NCBI GenBank assembly: GCA_034440635.1 | Contig: JAOTON010001907.1 | Location: forward strand, 434,001-498,000 | Length of the DNA stretch: 64,000 nucleotides | Direction of reading: 5' to 3' | Source: Lepas anatifera | Taxonomy: Eukaryota; Arthropoda; Thecostraca; Lepadidae | Shown: in pieces, positions 12,840-24,085 of the stretch | Numbering within the stretch: the first letter of the stretch is position 1 | Layout of the letters: every line of letters begins with the position of its first letter | Made by a program: the position numbers and the translations under genes | Notes under the pieces: generated by a model | What the model was told of the DNA's origin: nothing | Databases searched by the model: none | What the model saw: the letters and a program-made list of their open reading frames with translations, nothing else

Positions 12840-13230
12840 CCCTTGACGTTTAACATGCTGCATATATGCGCGATGCAGATGGGCTGTATGTGCGTGGACG
12901 CACGCGTTTTTTCCTGGAAACCCGTTGCTATCTGCTATCCCTGTCCGGGCTGTTTGACTGGACCGTTTAGCAACAGCAGCCGCGGGGCGGACCGGCAGGA
13001 GGGACCGGCCCTGGTGCGTTTCAAAACTCTGTTGCTAAGCGCGCCTGCTTCTATCCTGCAATGCTGCGTGCGCACTGCCGCCGCACATGTTCGTCACGCG
13101 TCTAACCCGGCAACGCCTGGGCTCTTTCGTATCCACGATCGTCTTTGGAGGTGGGGGAGGTGGGGTCGGATCAGATCCCGCCTAACTCGGCGACCAACTG
13201 GGGCACAAGGTGAATCAGAAAAGTACTGAA
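12840..13230. promoter_or_regulatory. CpG-rich block with RFX-like half sites
   Basis: GC- and CpG-rich compared with its surroundings. TTAGCAACAG near 12967 and CTGTTGCTAAG near 13029 are near-perfect inverted copies, and CCGTTGCTA lies near 12921. GTTGCTA resembles the half site of RFX X-boxes. It may be a promoter. The 128-codon open frame across it has no recognisable domain and is treated as composition. Confidence 0.3.
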
Positions 13231-14129
13231 GCCGCTTAGTAGTCCTCCGTGTACCTACCAAGTTCGAGCTAATTTCGCGGACCTGTGACATCACAGGAGG
13301 TCGAAATTCGTCAAATTCAGCCCGGGTTCGCAGACTGCTAATGATTCATCAGCCAGGCTGAGCAGTGGCGGGTACGTTTATGATCCAGCTAATTGCCTCG
13401 ATGAGCCTGCTTTGTCTCAAAGAGTATCGATTTGGGCGTGACCATGAGAGGTCCGAAGGCGATTTTGACACAGAAAATACCAAATATTGGCTCATTGAGG
13501 TCGATGTCCCAGCATCCAAATCGCGATGTGTTGGCGACAACGTCGATTCTAACATTATGACCGTGTCGTGTTTAAAGGGAGTGGACCACTTTGTGAAAAT
13601 CCGAAGGAGAACATTTTAAGAACAAGAGAGGTTTGAAAACCAAGAAACAGCATTTTCCCCACTTTTATACGCATAGGGGTAGGAATGGTAAAATTATTGG
13701 GGGAGGGGGCAGGGCCGCTGACATAAACTTGGACCATGCTTTGAAAAAGCTTTGTTTTGTGGCGAAATATTGGCTCTGGCGCTCCTACAAGCCCGCATCC
13801 GGAAAAAATTCCAGAGGACGCCCAAATAGAGATAATCACGAGCTGAGAGCAAAATTAGTTGTATTTTTCGGATATCGTAAAAATACATACCTGAATGGAT
13901 CCTAGTCAGCCTAAGGACTTATAAACTTGTTTGCTGAAGAGAGGTTGCACATGTTGCCTAAATTAATCTGTAGTAGCCCTGCTCTCTATAGGAGGCAAAA
14001 CTGTCGTCATATCGCCTCGTCACAAATAAGTTTGCAAACGGACACTTTAAACAAACATATCCTTTCAGCTTTTGCATATTTACTTCATTGACCCAAATAT
14101 TTAGTATAGTACCCTGTATATTTCGTTTA
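13231..14129. other. No gene recognised
   Basis: Short overlapping frames on both strands at 13350-13900 have no recognisable protein. Positions 13560-13600 and 13660-13700 carry short words shared with other repeats in the window. Probably repeat-derived intergenic DNA. Confidence 0.35.
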
Positions 14130-14832
14130 ATTGACCTAGGTCAATATCTTCAAGGTCAAATGAGGTCACAAAGGTTAAAATTTGGCCATGCTGGAGACCT
14201 GCCAGGAAATGCCGGGTTTTTGCGGCAACAAGTCACAAATACGCCATAAACGGGCGTAGGGTATGAAAGGAAGGTCCTGTACGAGGTGACCTCATATTTT
14301 GGGGTCAAGACCATTCAAAGTCATTGACCTATGACGCCGCAAAAAAACATATTCCCGTAATATACGATGTAATTGCCAATATGGCCTCCATTTGGCAGGA
14401 AATAAGTGTTTCACCTTGACCCATGACCTTTGACCTTTACACAGTGACCTTTACCCACTATGACGTCATACTTCATGATGGGCGATGCCATTTGACTGGG
14501 AGCACTGGATTCAATGACCTTGACCGTTGACCTTGACCTTGAACTTCATGTAGGATGACCTTAACATATAACCTAATTATATTGCCTTATGATGTCACCA
14601 GCCGGCATGCAAGCAGACTAACTACTGCGGCCGCGCAATTATGGCGATCTCAAAATATAAGTCTGATTTTGAAAGCTTAGAAATAAAAAAATTCGGCCGA
14701 TTTTCAAAATCTATACGCCATAAATGTGGCCGAGTTTCGTTTTCCGGCGGCGAACGGTTCTCCGGCCACCCCGGAAAAACAGGTGGGGGGGGGGGGGGGC
14801 ACTTTATGACCCCCCTCCAGTGCGCGTGTTAA
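14130..14832 (-). mobile_element. TTAA-bounded AGGTCA-rich element, copy B (truncated)
   Basis: An inverted copy of 4497-5370. Read on the minus strand it begins after TTAA (14829-14832) with CACGCGCACTGGAGGGG. It then follows copy A through the ATTTTGAGATCRCCRTAAT segment and the dense AGGTCA region to the shared palindrome TGACCTAGGTCA (14132-14143). The rest of the far end is absent, so the copy is truncated there. It contains a 15-G run at 14785-14799. Confidence 0.7.
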
Positions 14833-15000
14833 GGTGCAGCGCCTATTGCTATGGCTCCGGTTCGCGCTTTTGTCTGGGCTGCTCACTCCCCTTAAAAAAT
14901 TTCGCCTAGATCCGCTTTTGGCACTTCTAAAAAAGCGGCAAAGGGCCTGCAATGACACTCTCTCCTCACCTTTTGTATAAAACCGTTTCAACCACAAGTT

Positions 15001-16202
15001 CAGGGGCGCAGCCAGGGGGGGCACATGGGGCACGTGCCCCCATTGGTCCCGAAGTGCCCTTTTCGGATGAAACTGCCCCACGGCCGCTGAAGCGTGTGCC
15101 TTCTATTTGGAAGTGCCCTTTGCCCAGAAGTACCCCTCAATCACGTAACTGTGTACCTCCGTCATGAATTTGCCTCTGAATGAAATAAATTTTCTCATTT
15201 AGGTGTCTACCTACAATGGTAGAGGAAAACGGTAAATGAGGCATGTGCCCCTAACCGGTTATTGAGTGCCCTCAGCTACTAAAAGTGTCCCTATGCAACT
15301 GAAAATTCAAGTGGTTTTAGTCTGAAGGTGCCCTTCAGTCAGTGGCGCAGCCAGGGGGCACAATGGAACGTTCCCCATTAGTTCCCGGGTGCCCTCTGCG
15401 GATGAAAGTGCCCACGGCCGCTGAAACGTGGGCTTTCTTTTTGGATTTGCCCTTAGCTTAGAAGGGCCCTCAACCCTTAACTGTGTACCTCCATTGTAAA
15501 TTTGCCTCTGAATGAAAGTGTCCTCGGCCACTGAAACGGGCACTTTCGTTATGGATGCACTCTTAGCTCGGAAGTGCCCCTTTATCACGTAATTGTGTAC
15601 ATTCGTTGTGAATTTTTTCTGAATAAAAAGACATTTCCTCAATTAGGTGTCTACCTAGAATGGTATAGGTTCACCTACTGAGTGCCCCAATGTGTTTGAT
15701 AATTTTAACTGTTGTTTTAACTTATACAACTGTGTTTGTTTGAATGTCCCTCGGTCACGCAGCCAAAGGATGCAGGGGAACGTGCCCCTCATTGGTTCCC
15801 AGACATTGACGGATCTAGAAGCAACTTTTAAGGGTCCAAACCACCCGTTTGGGTGGACCAAATCGGAAAAAAATCGCGAAACTTTCCCTAATAGAACTTA
15901 AGAAGCGTGACATTCCTTTAAAGAGCCCCTAGATCTGCTCTGGGGGCTTTAGGCCAACTCAGAGCCCCGAACCAATTCAGACGCTCAGCTCGGAAGAAGA
16001 TTAGGTGCCTATGTGAGGCAGCCCATGAAACGCCAGAGGTGCCCTAGTTTTCTCCGGCAGCAGGATTCGGCCAGACAGACTCATACACTCCTCAGCGTTT
16101 CCCTGGCGACGTTTTTTTAAGCTAGAAAAGTGCCCCTTTTCCTCAAAAGTGCCCCTCCATGTTGCTGTGCCCCCCCATACTAAGGTTCTGGCTGCGCCCC
16201 TG
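15001..16202. mobile_element. hAT-like non-autonomous element with 8-bp target duplication
   Basis: The ends are perfect inverted repeats CAGGGGCGCAGCCAG (15001-15015 and 16188-16202). They are flanked by CACAAGTT (14993-15000) and CACCAGTT (16203-16210), an 8-bp duplication with one change, as hAT transposases make. Inside, the GCAGCCA motif and the following 'GTGCCC' rich text recur near 15347 and 15757, so the element is built of degenerate units of about 0.35-0.4 kb. No transposase frame remains. Confidence 0.85.
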
Positions 16203-16368
16203 CACCAGTTTCCGGGTTATGTTCGGGACATCAACGCAGGGTAGCAACTGGCCCAAATCAAACAACTATTGGTTTTAGAACGAAATTTTGTTGTGAGCAG
16301 GAGGTTTGAGATTAACTAGCTAACGCCAATTTTTTCCGTTGTGGTAACACTCATCGTTGCTCGCTTAC

Positions 16369-16398
16369 CTTCTTGCTGAAAAACTTTCGGATGTCCAT
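16369..16398 (-). CDS. RFC1: First coding exon, RFC1-like start (MDIRKFFSKK)
   Basis: On the minus strand, ATG in a strong context (AACAATGG) opens ten codons, MDIRKFFSKK. A good donor AAG|GTAAGC follows directly (intron starts at 16368). Large-subunit replication factor C (RFC1), which loads PCNA on DNA in the nucleus, begins with a very similar MDIR-FF segment that is also PCNA-binding-like. Some zinc-finger transposase-derived proteins start in the same way, so the assignment is tentative. Upstream, 16400-16660 is GC-rich with a TGACGT site and may be the promoter. No second exon was identified below 16369; the hAT-like element at 15001-16202 would lie in the first intron. Confidence 0.45.
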
Positions 16399-16857
16399 TG
16401 TTCTCGTCGCTGTCTCCAGCAACTGGAACGATGATACAAAACAAACGTTTGCACCACGCCTGGCCCAGCGCTCTGCCAATTGGTACAGGAAAATAATAAA
16501 TCGCCGGCTGATATTTCCATTCTCGTAAATCACTGCGGGTTCTCGCGCGCCTCCGAGCAACGCGAGATGACGTTTCCGCCCGAGCTCAAAATTCAGCTGA
16601 AGCCATTCCGGCGGAATCCTCCACTCAGGAGGTGCTAGTTGCGGGCGATTAGAACTTCACTTTTCATCGGCTGAGTCAAGCCCAGTTAGAGTGTATAGAG
16701 CACGGGTCCAATTACAGTTTATATATGCTGGGACACTAATGAATTACTCATTCTCCGTTTTTAATGATAAATATCACCGCAATCATTTTCAGCACAATAT
16801 GGTTGAATTTCTGGATGAGCATCTACCTCAAAATATTGGGGGCCAGCTGCTCTATGG

Positions 16858-16925
16858 TTTGGCCCCTAACGAGAATATTGAGGGGCCATGGTCCCCCTGG
16901 TCCCCCCGTTCCTACACCTATGTTT
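16858..16925 (-). repeat. Dispersed repeat fragment (matches 7656-7715)
   Basis: The reverse complement of this segment aligns with 7656-7715 over about 60 bp, including the GGGGCCATGG block and the CCTACRCCTATG end. It is non-coding. Confidence 0.6.
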
Positions 16926-17479
16926 ATAAGCTAAAAACAGAAATATATCCTATTTTCTAACAATATGTGATGTCAACAAAATAATACAGGTGATAATCAG
17001 TGAAATCCCAAACGTTGATCATAGACTCACTATAAAGCCCCATTCAGAGCATTTCCGCACTGCGAAAATAGCATCCAGTACAGGAAGAAGCACTGGTGCA
17101 AGGACTGAATGTCATATGTCACTACGGTGGCCAAGTTTATTCAGTGGTGGAATGATTATGCATATGTCTGATGTAAGAAAACAGTTTCAGAGTTGGATTT
17201 TGACAAAAACATTTAAAACTTGTTTGAGCAAGTACGGGAGCGGGAGGATATGATGTGTATTACAGTTATTGGACTAATTTTGGCCCAATAACGCTCTGAA
17301 CTGGAAACTTTTTGCCTAAGTACCCGGTCAACAGGCAGTTTCATGCTGGTTCACTCGCTAGCATGTTTTTTTCAGCGAGTGGGCAAGACAGAGGGCTTAC
17401 GACCAATCGGATTACTGTAACCATATTGAAGGTATTCCTTCAGGGTTTGAAATAAGCCAATAGGCCCCTTTACTTTGAA

Positions 17480-17620
17480 CTTTAAAGCCGGCAAAAATTT
17501 TATACCGAGAGCTTTGGGTGACATTAAATATGCTGATAGTGGTTTCTCAACACGCTCTACAAAACTGTTATCTCAGTTCAAAACCCATTATAAAAGTGGG
17601 ACACTCCCTTTATGTAACTT
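17480..17620 (+). repeat. Dispersed repeat fragment
   Basis: The segment around TTTCTCAACACGCTCTACAA and CAAAACCCATTATAAAAGTG recurs at 2440-2490 (+), 20770-20870 (-) and 42180-42270 (+). A CACTCCCTTTA end suggests a common terminus of an interspersed element. Confidence 0.55.
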
Positions 17621-18027
17621 CCTTCCATGGTATAGATTAAAACTGTGCGAGGTGTAAATAGGTGTACCTACCTATCTGAGATTTCCGGTGACCTCTGGTG
17701 ACTTCATTATTGGTCTATATATGTAGGACTGACCTAAACATGGTATGCACTATCGATTTATATTTACAATAACTTTCGTTTTCCCATAGCCGTGCAAATA
17801 ACGTTCTATCTTTTGCGCCTATTCAGCAAAAATTGCGTCTAGATTAAGCCTATTTGTTACCTATTTTAGCTTGGAATTATTTGCTAATATGCATCATGCT
17901 CAGTGCTCTGCAGCGCAATAGCTTTTCACCTGACTCAAAATTCAATGCAGTCTAAAAAAACAATTCGAGTGTTTTCGAGTGGCACTGTTAAAATGTTTCT
18001 ATTTGCTTTAGTTTCTCAGATAAATTG

Positions 18028-18058
18028 CATTTTGTAAGTACAGTGTACTTACGAAATG
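18028..18058. repeat. 31-nt near-perfect palindrome
   Basis: CATTT-T-GTAAGTACA, then G, then TGTACTTAC-G-AAATG: the arms pair with a single-base centre and one mismatch. Confidence 0.7.
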
Positions 18059-18956
18059 TATGCAAATTCAGTTTATATGTAAATTGACCTATTTTGATCA
18101 TTAGTGACCTAAAAATTGACCTGACAAAAGAAATTACTGAGGCAACTTAGATTGTATTCAGGGCGAACTTCAGATGTTCTTTTTACGTCTTCTTAGCCCT
18201 CTTAGTTTTTTTAGTTGTAGGGTGTCTTTTTACCCCTCATCATGGCCAAGGTGGCTTACAGCCACCACTCTGGCGAAGGCTAACCGACATCGAGACAAGG
18301 GCCGCCCTGTGAAGCGCATCCCGTGTTTATCCTGCACGCACGAATTATCAGCACGAAGGGAGATTTGTGGTCCCCTTTGACGTCAACGGATACGGACAGA
18401 TGAAATGGAATTCGTTTGACGTCAATGGAAATCTGGTTCACCACATTGTCGTCACTGGGTGCCGTCGGCCACTATATTTGGATTTGTGCGAATCCAATCA
18501 TGCATGCATCTGATTTTAAATGGTAAGGAATTAGATATTCAACTATTTTACGCAAACGATGAACAACTTCCGGCATCTTGGAGACATTTCAGTAATTTTC
18601 TTTTTTTTTGTCAATGATTCAGTTTATATGTAAGCTATGGTCATTTGAGTGTGAGTCATTGGGAAGCCGGTGGCTGTCATTTAGGACTTCAACGTCATTT
18701 TTTCCAGAACTTATATTGAATCAACTCTTATGTTTTCCGGGAGTTAGTTTCTGGTAAGATATAAGAAGTCTTTTTCGTATATTTCGAATCTATTTGATGA
18801 TTATTTTTCAACAGATGGTATAAGTGTTGAACGTAGGGGGAGGAGATATATTCATGATTTTCGAAGGGGGAGGAGAGAGCACGTGGGCACACGGGACAGC
18901 TAACCTCAGTTGTAGGGTCTGACACTCCAACTTAGAAAATATAACTTCTGGTCATT

Positions 18957-19213
18957 GGCAGATCCAGGATTTTCGATCAGGGGGCGGGGGCATGACATGG
19001 TCGGGGAAGGGAGGTCGCCATCCAGACCAGGGGAAGAGGTGCCACCTTTGGACGGCAAAACGTATCAGGTGAGCGCCAAATCCTATCGTGGGGGCACCGA
19101 TATCATCATGATTGGGGATTAGGAGCGCACCGACATCGTAGGTCATACGGCTCGGGGGGGGCACCGATACTCGCATCCTGGGGGTGGGATGGGAAGTGAC
19201 ATTTCAGGGGGGG
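18957..19213 (+). repeat. Interspersed repeat family M (+ copy)
   Basis: Starts with a GGCAGATCCAGGATTTTCGA motif and ends near GACATTTCAGGGGGG. Reverse-oriented relatives lie at 31635-31765 and 45530-45710. All share the 'TCCAGGAT' border, the 'GTGCCGATA/GGCGCC' interior and the 'GACATTTCAGGG' border. It carries no coding capacity. Confidence 0.6.
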
Positions 19214-19652
19214 GCGCCGTGACCATTTCAGGGCACGCCGAGGGTGGATCGGGGGAGGAGATAGGTACCCTTTGCACCTTGGATGCACCTATGCTTCTGG
19301 TTTTCCTCTAAAGTGATATACCTCTTTCCCACTCGTTTGGTCATGTTGCCTTCCATCTGGTCTTGCGCCTTCCACTTATGCGGGTGCACTGTTCTGGATA
19401 ATTATCGGGACTAAGCGTTGTTTCTATAGAGGCAGATCCAGAATGAACGGCTTACAGGGAGAAAGTTCCCCAAATCATGATTTTTGAAATATTCCCAGGT
19501 CTCAGGAGTGACCTCGGCGGATCCAGGTTTTCCATGGGTAGGGCACTTTGCTCAGAAGGAGGGACGCCATTTGGGTTAGGAGGGTGCAAACCTTGGCCCG
19601 CAGGCAACTCTGGTTCTTAAAATGCCGCTGATAGGTATTGTGGGGCTATTAT

Positions 19653-20481
19653 CACGCACATTGACGGAGGTCTGAGCCACCTTCGCTTTGACGGGGGCAG
19701 GTACCCGTCCCCCAAGATCTCGGGAACCACGCCAGATAACGAAAACGGTAAATATGTTGGATGGCTTATCCAGTCATCTAAAGGAAGCACTTAAACCTTG
19801 TTTTTGTCAAGCCACATTTTAAGTCACCAGAGGTCAAGGCGTGCCACCATAGGGTTACCATCTAGACGAAGATTTTCAGTCATTACCTACATCTGAACTG
19901 GTAAAGATAGAGCAAAACAATCTAGACTATCGAAACCCGCGCAGCAAGCTAAATCGAATGGTGTATAAAATGGCCTTTCTGGGTCAATTCAGGTAAAATA
20001 CAGGATTTTACCTGACCTGAGGTCAAGTCAAGGTCAAATTAGGTTAACATGCAGATCATTAGAACCACAAGGATAAGGTAAACCAAATTCCATTAAAATA
20101 AATGCTCTACCACTATTCATTATTAAACTATTCAGTTTAAACCATTTTCACCATGTATTTCCAATGGAGAGGTAATGGCTCATACCCGGCCTTTGGTCAC
20201 CGATATAAAAATACCAAACTAATTTTGTAGAACTCGATGGGCCCATTATGTCACATGAGTTTCAATCGGCCCCTATAGGTTTACCCTGTTCTGACTCATT
20301 CTATCTTAAACATTTTTAGGTAGGTCACTTGATCTGCACTGGCGACCTGATCTGAGATGACCCAGCCTTAAAATTTTGCCTACAGTTGTAGAAAAATGAT
20401 CAGAAAAAGGTATACCAAGCACGGCGGCTCTATCTCCAAAAAAACTTGAGGGGTAGGTACCCGCCCCCGTCAATGCGTGTG
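19653..20481 (+). mobile_element. TTAA-bounded AGGTCA-rich TIR element, copy C
   Basis: Left end TTATCACGCACATTGACGG (from 19649) and right end CCGTCAATGCGTGTGTTAA (to 20485) are inverted repeats matching at 16 of 19 positions. The interior has clustered AGGTCA/TGACCT words near 20010-20040 and 20310-20355. The segment 20315-20430 aligns with 26990-27115 in the element at 25587-27201. No transposase. Confidence 0.65.
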
Positions 20482-20769
20482 TTAATACTTGTGTCCTGGA
20501 GGAGGAGCGGAAATCATGCTTCAAAAGGGTGCTGCACGGCGTCGTGAGAGCCCCAGGCGGGTTGATGGGGGGAAGGAGGGGCACGTGCCTACACGCCGCC
20601 TCGCCCCCCCTGTGTGGGTCCACCAGAGGTGGGTGCTGATCTTGTCCTAGTGTAGATCCACTCTGGTTGCCTAGGGGTAGGTACAAGAGCGGCACCACGG
20701 AGTTTCTTATTAAGTCTAGAAAAGTGCACTGAATCAAACATTGTGTATGTACATGGTAACAACATTTTT

Positions 20770-20880
20770 CCGTGTCCTTTAAAAGGAGTTAACAACCGAT
20801 GGGTTTTAAACTCAGATGACAGTTTTGTAGAGCTAGTCGAGAAATCACTTGGCCACATTTTATTTCACGAAAAACTCTCT
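20770..20880 (-). repeat. Dispersed repeat fragment
   Basis: Reverse-orientation relative of 17480-17620: shared GATGACAGTTTTGTAGAGC and TTTAAACTCA segments. It lies close to the right side of copy C but outside its TTAA border. Confidence 0.5.
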
Positions 20881-21580
20881 TTAGTAAATTTTCGCGCACT
20901 TTAAAGTTAAAGCAGGCACTATGATCTGAATTCAAATCATGAAGTAAGTTGGTTTCCATCCGGAAAATCTGTCACGTGATAAATGTTAACAAATGACATG
21001 TCTTTTGCAAGGCTACACACCGGAGTCAGCCAGCGCAGCTGAGCTTCATAACTACTAGCCATGCTTGGTCAGTGAACTCAGGGTAGTACGAAAATTAGCG
21101 ACCTTCTGTTTTGGGCGATTGAAGGTGGAAAAAAATGTAGCCTCTTGATTTACAGATCTGTTTTTTACATAAATAGTCCATTTCAAAGCATCGGAAAAGT
21201 GGTCCATTTCCTTTTAGTGAGAACAAACGATGAATTAGAAGGGTTTCCAGCCGCCAGAAATAGTCAACCCTCTAGAGCACTACCTGGTAGCGGAGCCACT
21301 ACCTGAACCCAGCTCCCGACCACCGACCCGCAGCCGCCCTCACTATGACGTCATTCTGGCGGGGAAATTTTTATTTACCCGTACGGTCGCATGTTATACC
21401 TAATTGGTTAAGTTTAATTAACTTTGACAGCTACAGTATGCTTAATAGAGATTCCATTTCCTTTTATCTAAACTTTACATTCCATCTAATTAAAAATATG
21501 TTCTCTCAATAGGATGTGATTCCAACTATCAAAAACATGTGCATTTTAAGTTAGCTCTGCAACCTCCATAAAGGTTGCGC

Positions 21581-21979
21581 CTAAGTTACTTCAGACATAT
21601 CGCTTTCATCTCTCAGTGTGGCGTCATCCTGGGGATGAAATCCTTTGATGGGCCGAGCTTTTGTGAAGTAATCTTGGCCCAAACCAGCCTCAGACGCAAC
21701 GCTGGGTTTGTACGGAGCGTGATACTGGGCCGCACGACCTAACTGCCCACCGGTACAGTCTACCACGCAGGCAATAGTCTGCCCCGTTACATTCGAGCCG
21801 AGAAACAACAACAGATCGCCGGCTTTCGTTGTTTTAGTCGAGCGGGGTGTTGTCACGAATCTTTTCGTTGCGGAGGAGTGGACTCGAGAAGGCGTAAGCC
21901 GGGTTGGGGAAAGAAGATGAAGCTCAAACTGAGCGCCAAACGAGCTTACATCTACACTTAAATTGGTGCTTACACAGAT
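21581..21979 (-). CDS. Probable terminal exon of an unidentified gene (133 codons)
   Basis: On the minus strand a very strong acceptor (pyrimidine-rich tract ending CTGCAG) at 21980-21981 opens a frame that runs 132 codons to TAG, starting ICVSTNLSVDVSSFGAQF. A hydrophobic strand (DLLLFLGSN) and an N-glycosylation-type NVT are followed by an extracellular-looking C-terminus with two Cys (ACVVDCTGG) and an acidic tail (DESDMSEVT). The open frame extends a further 78 codons upstream of the acceptor, which I take to be intron read-through. The texture suggests a secreted or membrane-bound beta-sandwich module (a laminin-G-like or thrombospondin-N-like fold is a guess). The product is not recognised. 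Confidence 0.4.
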   Translation of the reverse strand: MCVSTNLSVDVSSFGAQFELHLLSPTRLTPSRVHSSATKRFVTTPRSTKTTKAGDLLLFLGSNVTGQTIACVVDCTGGQLGRAAQYHAPYKPSVASEAGLGQDYFTKARPIKGFHPQDDATLRDESDMSEVT

Positions 21980-22752
21980 CTGCAGTCGTGGGGGGAGAGA
22001 TACAGAGGCTGGTCGAATAGCCGGATTGGGGAAGAGGCGTTTCCTGCATTCACCAGTAATGGGCACGCACCTCCCGCCCCTGCTTTTGACATGCATGGAA
22101 ACTGACACAAAAATGCGAAAAACGGATGTGCCATGGGTACGAAAAGTCAACGGAGAGTTTTCTGGTGCCTGCATTATCTCAAAAGACATAAGTAGATGCG
22201 GCACAGTAAACACAGTTTTCCAGCGTAATTCTCAGGCGAGCGGCCGACCCTCCTGGCATACTTCAGTCTGCATTGCAGTGGCTATTCCAAAAAGAAAGAA
22301 AGAAACAACGAGGAAAAGTGTCGCTGAAGTCACTGGGTTGACGGAGAAAAAATTTTCCCGCTCCTAATGGAGCAATCGCTCGCGAGAGTACCTGGCTCAC
22401 ACATGTTGTCATCATCTAGCCCCCTGCCAACGTGGGAACCAATGTGGCCTTAATTATCTATTAATGCATTCTGCTTCTTCTTGTTTTGTTTATTCGAGGG
22501 GAAATTAGCCTTAAGTAGTTACCTATAGTCCATAGAAAATACTTGACTCCTATTTAAACAATATATTGCTGAAAGTACACTCATTGGTACATTTGGAACG
22601 ACGTAAGCGCTGAGGAAATCCAGACCAGAGCCATCATACTGGAAACCGTCTAAAATAGCAGAGCGGCACGTCATTGTGACTGCTTAGCAGAAACATTCAC
22701 AATTAAAAAAGACCGGCGTTAAAGCAACACTGCAACAGGGTTCCACCCTCAC

Positions 22753-22969
22753 GCCCAGTGCGTCCGCACCAAACTTCCCGCCGATGCGTGACCTTGGGGG
22801 TGCCAGCGGTCGACGGTAGTGGCTGGATGCCGAGAGGCCCACTGGCAGGTTGCCGGGGCCGACTGGAGGGTTGAGACCGCCGGCAGCTGCTGCCTGGCAA
22901 CCCAGCAGACCGTGGATGCTGCCCGCGCCCAGTTCCGCATCTTGCAAACGGGCGGCTGCGCGTGCGCCG
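22753..22969 (-). CDS. Possible internal exon, Gly/Ala/Pro-rich
   Basis: On the minus strand, CTCTGCCCAG precedes an open GC-rich segment encoding ...RLQDAELGAGSIHGLLG... and ...LSASSHYRRPLAPPRSRIGG.... A donor-like GGC|GTGAGG lies at 22753/22752. It lies upstream of the probable terminal exon at 21581-21979 in the same orientation and could belong to the same gene. A plus-strand donor-like GGTAAGAT near 22984 is an alternative reading, so coding status is uncertain. Confidence 0.3.
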
Positions 22970-22989
22970 CTGGGCAGAGCTTTTGGTAA

Positions 22990-24085
22990 GATGATCGTGA
23001 TTTGGTGGAAGAGGGTAGAAGTGTGCCTAGCTGTTGATCAAACGTATACCATGGTAGGTCACCATACTAAGTCAGGTGACCTCTCCTCAGATTGGTTAAA
23101 GCTGGTGCTGCTTCTAGAAATATAAATCGAATAATCTGCGAGTGATTTTGTCATAAACGCACTAAGGGATACGATTCTGGTATTTGTGATCTTTTTGGTA
23201 TCAGAGACCTAAAGCAAGGCCAATTTCTGGACCTCCGAGACATCTGCATCGCGAGGGAATGGGAACATGCTTGAGACGCTCTTTTCCAGTTGGCATATCT
23301 AAGACCATCTTAAATTAAGCTCATGAGTTAAGTTTTTGCCCAGTCCTAACGGTGATGATAACACTTTTGATGTAGGCATGACCTCTGATAGGTCATAAGC
23401 GTCGGCATCGACAACAAAGAGAGGGATCAGCCAGTCTTCAATATCCTGCTGACAAGAACGTATCCCCTAGAAAAACAATGGGAGAATTTGACTGCTTCAT
23501 TCCCGACTTAATGGTTACAAAAATGGCCAATTATTTTCTAATTTTGCTAAAATCAGGAAATTTTTCCGATGAAAAGTGGAGCGGGGGCTGGTCCCCCTTT
23601 TCCAGCACGTATGTATGAATTCGCATAAGATATTCAGGATACTACATTCAAAGAGCTATCAGTGATGGAAGCTAGGGGTTTTATTTCGCCATCATTGTGT
23701 CCGTCTTATCGGCAAGGAGAGGATAGATAGGAGGCATTGGGAGCATTGTGCTCCACACCCCCTCCTTCTAAGGGCAGGTAAATATATAAGTACGAACTGT
23801 TTTTGAACACTGTGATCCAGTTTTAATCTCTAGAACAGATTTTCTCTCAGCGTTTCAACATATTCGTGCGATCGCAAGAGGGAATTTATTTTCGTCATCT
23901 GGATAAATAGATCAAGTTCCTATTTCATGAAAGGGCACTCCTGTTTTCTTTATCGGACTATTTTGTTTCCTGCCTTGCACGACAATAGTTAGGGGCCCAT
24001 AATAACCTTCAGCAAAGGGCACATTAGCCCCTTCCGGACGGTGAAGATGCCTTAAGATATTTAGAACTAGAGGGGACTTGTCCCC
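22990..24085. other. No gene recognised
   Basis: Intergenic text without a convincing exon. The last few hundred bases (about 23580-24085) lie downstream of the Penelope-like fragment and may be part of its decayed 3' side, but no GIY-YIG nuclease motif could be read. Confidence 0.4.
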
